Shown in pieces: positions 60,080 through 64,000 of a stretch of 64,000 nt of DNA. The notes beneath the pieces were generated by a model. It did no database searches, was not told where the DNA came from, and worked only from the letters and a program-made list of their open reading frames with translations. The stretch comes from CAJQHK01 sp038142525. GTDB lineage: Bacteria > Pseudomonadota > Alphaproteobacteria > Rickettsiales > UBA1997. The stretch is from positions 1-64,000 of the forward strand of contig JAYQKE010000015.1 of assembly GCA_038142525.1 (NCBI GenBank). Reading direction: 5' to 3'. Numbering within the stretch: position 1 is the first letter of the stretch; the number at the start of each line of letters is the position of its first letter. Both the position numbers and the translations under genes were made by a program.

Positions 60080-60814
60080 TTAAAGAAATTTCTTAAAATC
60101 CAGCCCTTCTAAGAATTTAATAAAATCACGAGCCAGCTTCATATTATTACCAGCAATTGCTGAAGCTTGATAATTAATTGCAATATCTGGTATTTTAGAA
60201 ACAATTCTAACATTATCTTTTGGCAAGATTGCACTTTCTAAAACTAAGGCAAAGATATTTTTATCATCAGAAACAAAATCAATGATAGATTTTCTATCTT
60301 CATTTAACTTTCTAAAAACCCTATTTGGCTTAATATCATATTTTTCGATAATTTTACTACTATATTTACCAAGAGATTTATGTTCGGAATCGGCAATTAA
60401 GCTATATCCCATCTTATTTAATCTATTAAAGATTAATTTCAAATTTTTACTATCTAGCTTTTCTTTAAAAAATCTTTCATTTTTATTAGAAGTAATAAGT
60501 ACAAGATTATCTTCAGCAATATTAACCAAACTATAAATATCAATTACACCCTTTTGCTTTAAAGCATCAACCCAATCCTTATGAGATGAAACAAAAATAT
60601 CGGCAGGTTCACCATCGTCAATTTTATTAATTAAATCAAAAGAAGAATCAAAATTTATAGAAACAACCACATTCTTTTCTTTGGAATATTTTCTAATAAT
60701 TTTAACCAAAGGAATAGCAAGGTCAGATTCAGCAAAAATAATTAAATTATTAGAATCTTTAGCATAAGAAATATTTGTAAGTAATAAAAATAATATCAGA
60801 ATTTTTTTAATCAT
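60080..60814 (-). CDS. ModA-like periplasmic substrate-binding protein
   Basis: An intact 244-residue protein with signal peptide (MIKKILILFLLLTNISYA) and a type II periplasmic binding fold: NLIIFAESDLAIPLVKIIRK, FDSSFDLINKIDDGEPADIF, VSSHKDWVDAL, EDNLVLITSNKNE. This is the layout of molybdate-binding ModA, but no modB or modC is adjacent, so the ligand is uncertain. The start overlaps the rlmB-like stop (ATGA). Confidence 0.78.
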   Translation of the reverse strand: MIKKILILFLLLTNISYAKDSNNLIIFAESDLAIPLVKIIRKYSKEKNVVVSINFDSSFDLINKIDDGEPADIFVSSHKDWVDALKQKGVIDIYSLVNIAEDNLVLITSNKNERFFKEKLDSKNLKLIFNRLNKMGYSLIADSEHKSLGKYSSKIIEKYDIKPNRVFRKLNEDRKSIIDFVSDDKNIFALVLESAILPKDNVRIVSKIPDIAINYQASAIAGNNMKLARDFIKFLEGLDFKKFL

Positions 60815-61529
60815 GATAAAAATATTTGATTCATAATTATTCGCATGACATTGGAAACATTTAAACTTTCAGCTTTAGGATTCATTTTAATTTTTACCAA
60901 TAAATCGCAATTCTTTTTAACCAAATTCCTAATACCCTCTCCTTCCGAACCTAAAATTAAAGCAATATTCTCTAAATCATTTATCCCTAAAATATCTTTT
61001 GACGCAGATCCATCAAGACCAATACACCAATAATCATTTTTTTTAGATTCCCCAGTAAATTATTCAAATTACTATAAGAATATAATTTAATATTATCAAT
61101 ATAGCCAGTTGAAGATTTAAAAATAACTGAACTATTTACTGGAAAATGTCGTTTATCAACAAAAATATATTCAAAATTAAAAGCAAAAGCACTTCTAATA
61201 ATCGCACCAATATTTTGTGGATCGGTAATTTGATCTAAAATTAAAATATTTGGTTTTTGGTCAAATTTTTTTGCCAGAAATTCATTTTCATTTAATAAAT
61301 TTATTGGATCAATTTTGGCAATAATTGACTGATGAGAAACATCTGACTTAAATTCCTTGTCAATTTTCTTTTTATCACAAATTTCGACAAGTTTTTTTGA
61401 AAATTTCAGCTGATTTTTTTGTAAAAACTTTTCTAACTCTAAATAGCTTTTCTGAGTCGCAAGAATTTTGTAAATCTTTTTGCCACTTAAAATACGATTG
61501 AAAATAACATTTTTGCCGTAAATTAACAT
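60811..61529 (-). pseudogene. rlmB: TrmH/RlmB-type SPOUT RNA methyltransferase, frameshifted
   Basis: A SPOUT-fold 2'-O-methyltransferase, most like RlmB for 23S rRNA. Motifs are YGKNVIFNRIL at the start, LILDQITDPQNIGAIIRSAF and INNFPVNSS-like FPVNSSVIFKSSTGYID. A shift in the A run near 61045 leads to NDYWCIGLDGSASKDI, LILGSEGEGIRNLVKKNCD and KAESLNVSN, the SAM-knot end. A second shift near the C-terminus is likely because the expected ESLNVSxAxG is not completed. The start directly follows the coaD stop (TAAATG). Confidence 0.85.
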
Positions 61530-62014
61530 TTATAAAAGAACTTTCTTTAATTCTTCTTCAATTTTTGGGCTGACAAAGCTAGAAACATCGCCACCCAAAC
61601 GAACAACTTCTTTAACCAATTTTGAAGAAATAAATTGTAATTCAGTAGAGGCTGGTAGAAAAATAGTTTGTAATTCTGGATCCAATTTAGAATTCATATT
61701 ATTAATCTGAAATTCATATTCAAAATCAGAAATCGCTCTAAGACCACGAATAGCAATTTTGGCATTTTTTTCTTGGCAAAATCAACCAAAAGTCCAGAAA
61801 AATCAGCAACCTCAACATTATTAAAATGCTGAAACTCATTTTTGGCCATGGCAACTTTTTTTTCCATTGAAAATAAAGAATTTTTACTATTATCGCGAGC
61901 AACAGCTAAAATGATATGATCAAAAACTTTGCTGGCCCTTGTAACAATATCAATATGACCAAAAGTAATTGGATCAAAAGATCCTGGATAAATTGCAATT
62001 TTTTTTGTCATCAA
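61530..62014 (-). pseudogene. coaD: phosphopantetheine adenylyltransferase, one frameshift
   Basis: CoaD performs the penultimate step of CoA synthesis. The nucleotidyltransferase motif is KIAIYPGSFDPITFGHIDIV. A single-base shift near 61775 (A/T run) is followed by AKIAIRGLRAISDFEYEFQI, the family substrate motif, and STELQFISSKLVKEVVRLGG. Restored length is about 161 residues, normal. It starts one base after the lipA stop. Confidence 0.92.
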
Positions 62015-62015
62015 A

Positions 62016-62969
62016 TTATAATAATTTTTCTCTTTCTTTTCTCATCTTAGCAAAATCATCGCCAGCATGATAAGAGGAGCGAGTCAGAGGACTGGCAGAG
62101 ACCATTAAAAATCCCTTACTATAGGCCATTTTTTCATAATATTTAAATTCATCAGGATGAACATATCTTTTAACTGGCGCATGACGCATTGTAGGGCGTA
62201 AATATTGACCAATAGTAATAAAATCAACATCCGCGGATCGTAAATCATCCATCACTTGCAAAACTTCTTCTTTCTTCTCGCCAAGACCAACCATCATACC
62301 AGATTTGGTAAAAATCATTGGATCAATCTCTTTAACTTTTTTCAGAAGAGATAAAGAATGAAAATATCTTGAACCAGGACGAATAGTGTGATAGAGCCCG
62401 GGAACAGTTTCAATATTATGATTAAAAACATCGGGTTTAGCCTTTGTCACCTTTTCAATCGCACCATCTTTTCTAAGAAAATCTGGGGTTAAAATTTCAA
62501 TTGTAACCTTAGGATTTGTTTTTCTAATTTTGGTAATTGACTGCACAAAATGCTCGGCTCCACCATCTTCCAAATCATCACGATCAACTGAAGTAATTAC
62601 AATATGATTTAGATCCAACTTGCCAACTGCATTAGCCAAATTTTCTGGTTCCTTGGGATCTAATTTATTAGGTTTGCCAGTATCAATATTACAAAAAGAA
62701 CAAGCTCTGGTGCAAATTGATCCCAAAATCATGACAGTTGCATGTTTTTGCGACCAACATTCACCAATATTAGGGCAAGCGACCTCTTCACAAACTGTGT
62801 TCAGATTTGAAGAACGCATAAGATCGCGCGTTTCCTTAAAGCCAGCTGAAACTGGAGCCTTAACTCTAATCCAATCAGGCTTTCTAAGCATTGTTTCTTT
62901 CGGATCACTCTTGGCAAAACCAAGCATATCCTTATTATCATTAATTCTATTTGTTGTCTTTTCTTCCAT
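62016..62969 (-). CDS. lipA: lipoyl synthase
   Basis: LipA is a radical-SAM enzyme inserting sulfur into octanoyl groups. Auxiliary-cluster cysteines appear in CEEVACPNIGECW, the radical-SAM CxxxCxxC in ICTRACSFCNI, and the C-terminal cluster Ser in PLTRSSYHAGDDFA. It is intact with 317 residues and heads the run lipA-coaD-rlmB-modA on the minus strand. Confidence 0.96.
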   Translation of the reverse strand: MEEKTTNRINDNKDMLGFAKSDPKETMLRKPDWIRVKAPVSAGFKETRDLMRSSNLNTVCEEVACPNIGECWSQKHATVMILGSICTRACSFCNIDTGKPNKLDPKEPENLANAVGKLDLNHIVITSVDRDDLEDGGAEHFVQSITKIRKTNPKVTIEILTPDFLRKDGAIEKVTKAKPDVFNHNIETVPGLYHTIRPGSRYFHSLSLLKKVKEIDPMIFTKSGMMVGLGEKKEEVLQVMDDLRSADVDFITIGQYLRPTMRHAPVKRYVHPDEFKYYEKMAYSKGFLMVSASPLTRSSYHAGDDFAKMRKEREKLL

Positions 62970-62990
62970 CTAGTTAACTAAATAATTTAA

Positions 62991-63019
62991 TTGAATTTTT
63001 AAAAGATATTAATGATAAT
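62991..63019 (+). promoter_or_regulatory. sigma-70-like promoter
   Basis: TTGAAT at 62991-62996 and GATAAT at 63014-63019 with a 17-base spacer, 37 bases upstream of the 63057 ORF, in the divergent spacer with lipA. Confidence 0.5.
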
Positions 63020-63056
63020 AGCTTTTTTGTAAAGTTTAAATTTTAATTTTTAGAAA

Positions 63057-63260
63057 ATGGCAGAAGGTAAACAAAGTAAAAACGCTCGTAAAAATAAACA
63101 AGTAGCTGTAAAAAAGAAGTTTGATGGTAAAGAAATTGATCCAATTTTCTATTATGGTGTTCATGCTGGTCATGGTAAATATGTCTCAGCAAAATTTGCT
63201 GGCACTAGCAATCTAGTTTGCGATAAAAGTGGCAAGCCTGTAATTTGGGATCAAGTTTAA
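63057..63260 (+). CDS. small basic hypothetical protein, 67 aa
   Basis: An unrecognised 67-residue protein with a Lys/Arg/Asn-rich N-terminus (MAEGKQSKNARKNKQVAVKK) and a compact C-terminal part (IDPIFYYGVHAGHGKYVSAK, SNLVCDKSGKPVIW). Its basic start could bind nucleic acid. It ends 10 bases before the hydrolase ATG and probably shares its transcript. Confidence 0.65.
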   Translation: MAEGKQSKNARKNKQVAVKKKFDGKEIDPIFYYGVHAGHGKYVSAKFAGTSNLVCDKSGKPVIWDQV

Positions 63261-63270
63261 TTAAAGCTTA

Positions 63271-64000
63271 ATGCCTGAAGTAATAATCACCGGTCCAGCT
63301 GGTAAAATTGAGGGTCGATATCATCAAAATAAAGATATCAAGGCCCCAGTCGCTCTAGTGTTACACCCTCACCCACTTCATGGTGGTACCATGAATAACA
63401 AAATCACTTATCATCTTTTTAAAAGCTTTGTTGATAATGGCTTTTCAGTGCTTCGTATTAATTTTCGTGGAGTTGGAAAATCTGAAGGAACTTTTAATGA
63501 TGGTGTTGGTGAATTACAAGATGTCACCGCTGCTCTTAATTGGCTTCATAATAAAAATATGGAGGCTTCGCTTTTCTGGCTAGCAGGCTTTTCTTTTGGC
63601 TCTTGGGTTGGTTTACAAGCTATTATGAGAAGACCAGATATTGAAAGATATATTCTTGTTGCACCACCAGCTTCTAAATATAATTTTAATTTTATCGTTC
63701 CCTGCTCTGCCTCTGGTATGATCATTCAGGGAACTGCTGATGATATTTCGCTAGAGAAAGATTCTGCTAAAATCGCTGATAAATTAAATCTTCGTGAAGA
63801 GGCTGAAATTAAATATAATATTGTTCCAGATGCTGATCACTTTTTTACCAAACATTTATCCGAATTTGATCGCTTAGTTGATGAATATGTCAAGGAAAGT
63901 ATGTTGGAAGATTCTGGTAAGGTTAGAAAAGTAAAAAGAGATCGTAGAAGAAGGAGGAGAAAGAAAAAAGATACGCCATTAACTAGGTCAGAACAATATC
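63271..64000 (+). CDS. alpha/beta hydrolase, truncated by window edge
   Basis: Open from ATG at 63271 to the window end (243 codons, no stop). It has the serine-hydrolase layout of the alphaproteobacterial YfbR/COG2945-like family: VALVLHPHPLHGGTMNNKIT, LRINFRGVGKSEG, nucleophile elbow LAGFSFGSWVG, and His in VPDADHFFTKH. The substrate is unknown. After the hydrolase domain comes a strongly basic tail (VRKVKRDRRRRRRKKKD). Confidence 0.85.
   Translation, partial: MPEVIITGPAGKIEGRYHQNKDIKAPVALVLHPHPLHGGTMNNKITYHLFKSFVDNGFSVLRINFRGVGKSEGTFNDGVGELQDVTAALNWLHNKNMEASLFWLAGFSFGSWVGLQAIMRRPDIERYILVAPPASKYNFNFIVPCSASGMIIQGTADDISLEKDSAKIADKLNLREEAEIKYNIVPDADHFFTKHLSEFDRLVDEYVKESMLEDSGKVRKVKRDRRRRRRKKKDTPLTRSEQY

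Noticed and set aside
1..64000. CRISPR array, prophage or conjugative module
   Set aside because: Repeats found are IS, MITE or single palindromes without regular spacers; no phage structural, cas or transfer genes are visible.

Overview
The window is an AT-rich alphaproteobacterial chromosome segment, most likely from a Rickettsiales-type host-associated bacterium. Pointers are the strong AT bias, complex I genes lying apart (nuoF near 6-7 kb, nuoD near 34-35 kb), a thioredoxin-reductase-like ferredoxin reductase, alphaproteobacterial AddA, an LPP20-type lipoprotein, a tiny Cys-rich lipoprotein resembling one known from Rickettsia, and remnants of host-directed effectors (OTU-like and TraB/Tiki-like). 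It also carries trpE, thrC, hisE-like, gshA, ribD, ribE and folE, a wider biosynthetic set than Rickettsia itself has. The assignment is inferred from gene content, not from a phylogeny.

Layout. 1-2.6 kb: nested insertion sequences (IS630 inside IS1) that cut an OTU-like gene. 2.6-21 kb: housekeeping genes: trpE; gshA-pgeF-nuoF; lpxI-yraN; a GST; an LPP20-like lipoprotein; rnj-thrC; ribD-ctpA; tRNA-Ile; ribE; erpA-hisE-NHL protein; rpsU; tRNA-Lys. 21.1-24.5 kb: a secreted LamG-like gene split by a 2.6-kb IS nest. 24.5-30 kb: lpxA-fabZ-AGCS transporter and plsC-purE-murD. 30-34 kb: a TraB/Tiki-like effector cut by an IS, then a second copy of the LamG 5' half. 34-39 kb: nuoD, ldcA, a class I amidotransferase, an IS5-type element, folE. 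39.1-44.7 kb: a small gene split by a 5.1-kb nest of IS630, IS3, IS1 and IS256 elements. 44.8-52.4 kb: dedA, ferredoxin reductase, addA, ion channel, ftsW, intradiol-dioxygenase-like gene. 52.6-60.1 kb: an IS mosaic. 60.1-64 kb: modA-like, rlmB-like, coaD, lipA, a small ORF and an alpha/beta hydrolase.

Mobile DNA. Eight families are distinguished by letters used only here: IS-A (IS1), IS-B (IS630), IS-C and IS-D (IS5-type), IS-E (IS3), IS-F (IS1634/IS4-like), IS-G (second IS630-like family, fragments only), IS-H (IS256). A MITE family shares the IS-C ends GGAACCTCTGA. Target duplications confirm insertion order at several sites: 8 bp for IS-A, TA for IS-B, TATA or TAAA for IS-C and the MITE, probably AATAA for IS-D.

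Gene integrity. About half of the core genes carry one or more single-base frameshifts, mostly in homopolymers, with coding sequence otherwise preserved on both sides. These include normally essential genes (nuoF, ftsW, murD, coaD, rnj). Others are intact over long spans, such as addA with 1138 codons. Either base-call errors or real homopolymer decay could explain this; the sequence alone cannot decide. Frameshifted genes are listed as pseudogenes over their full reconstructed span.
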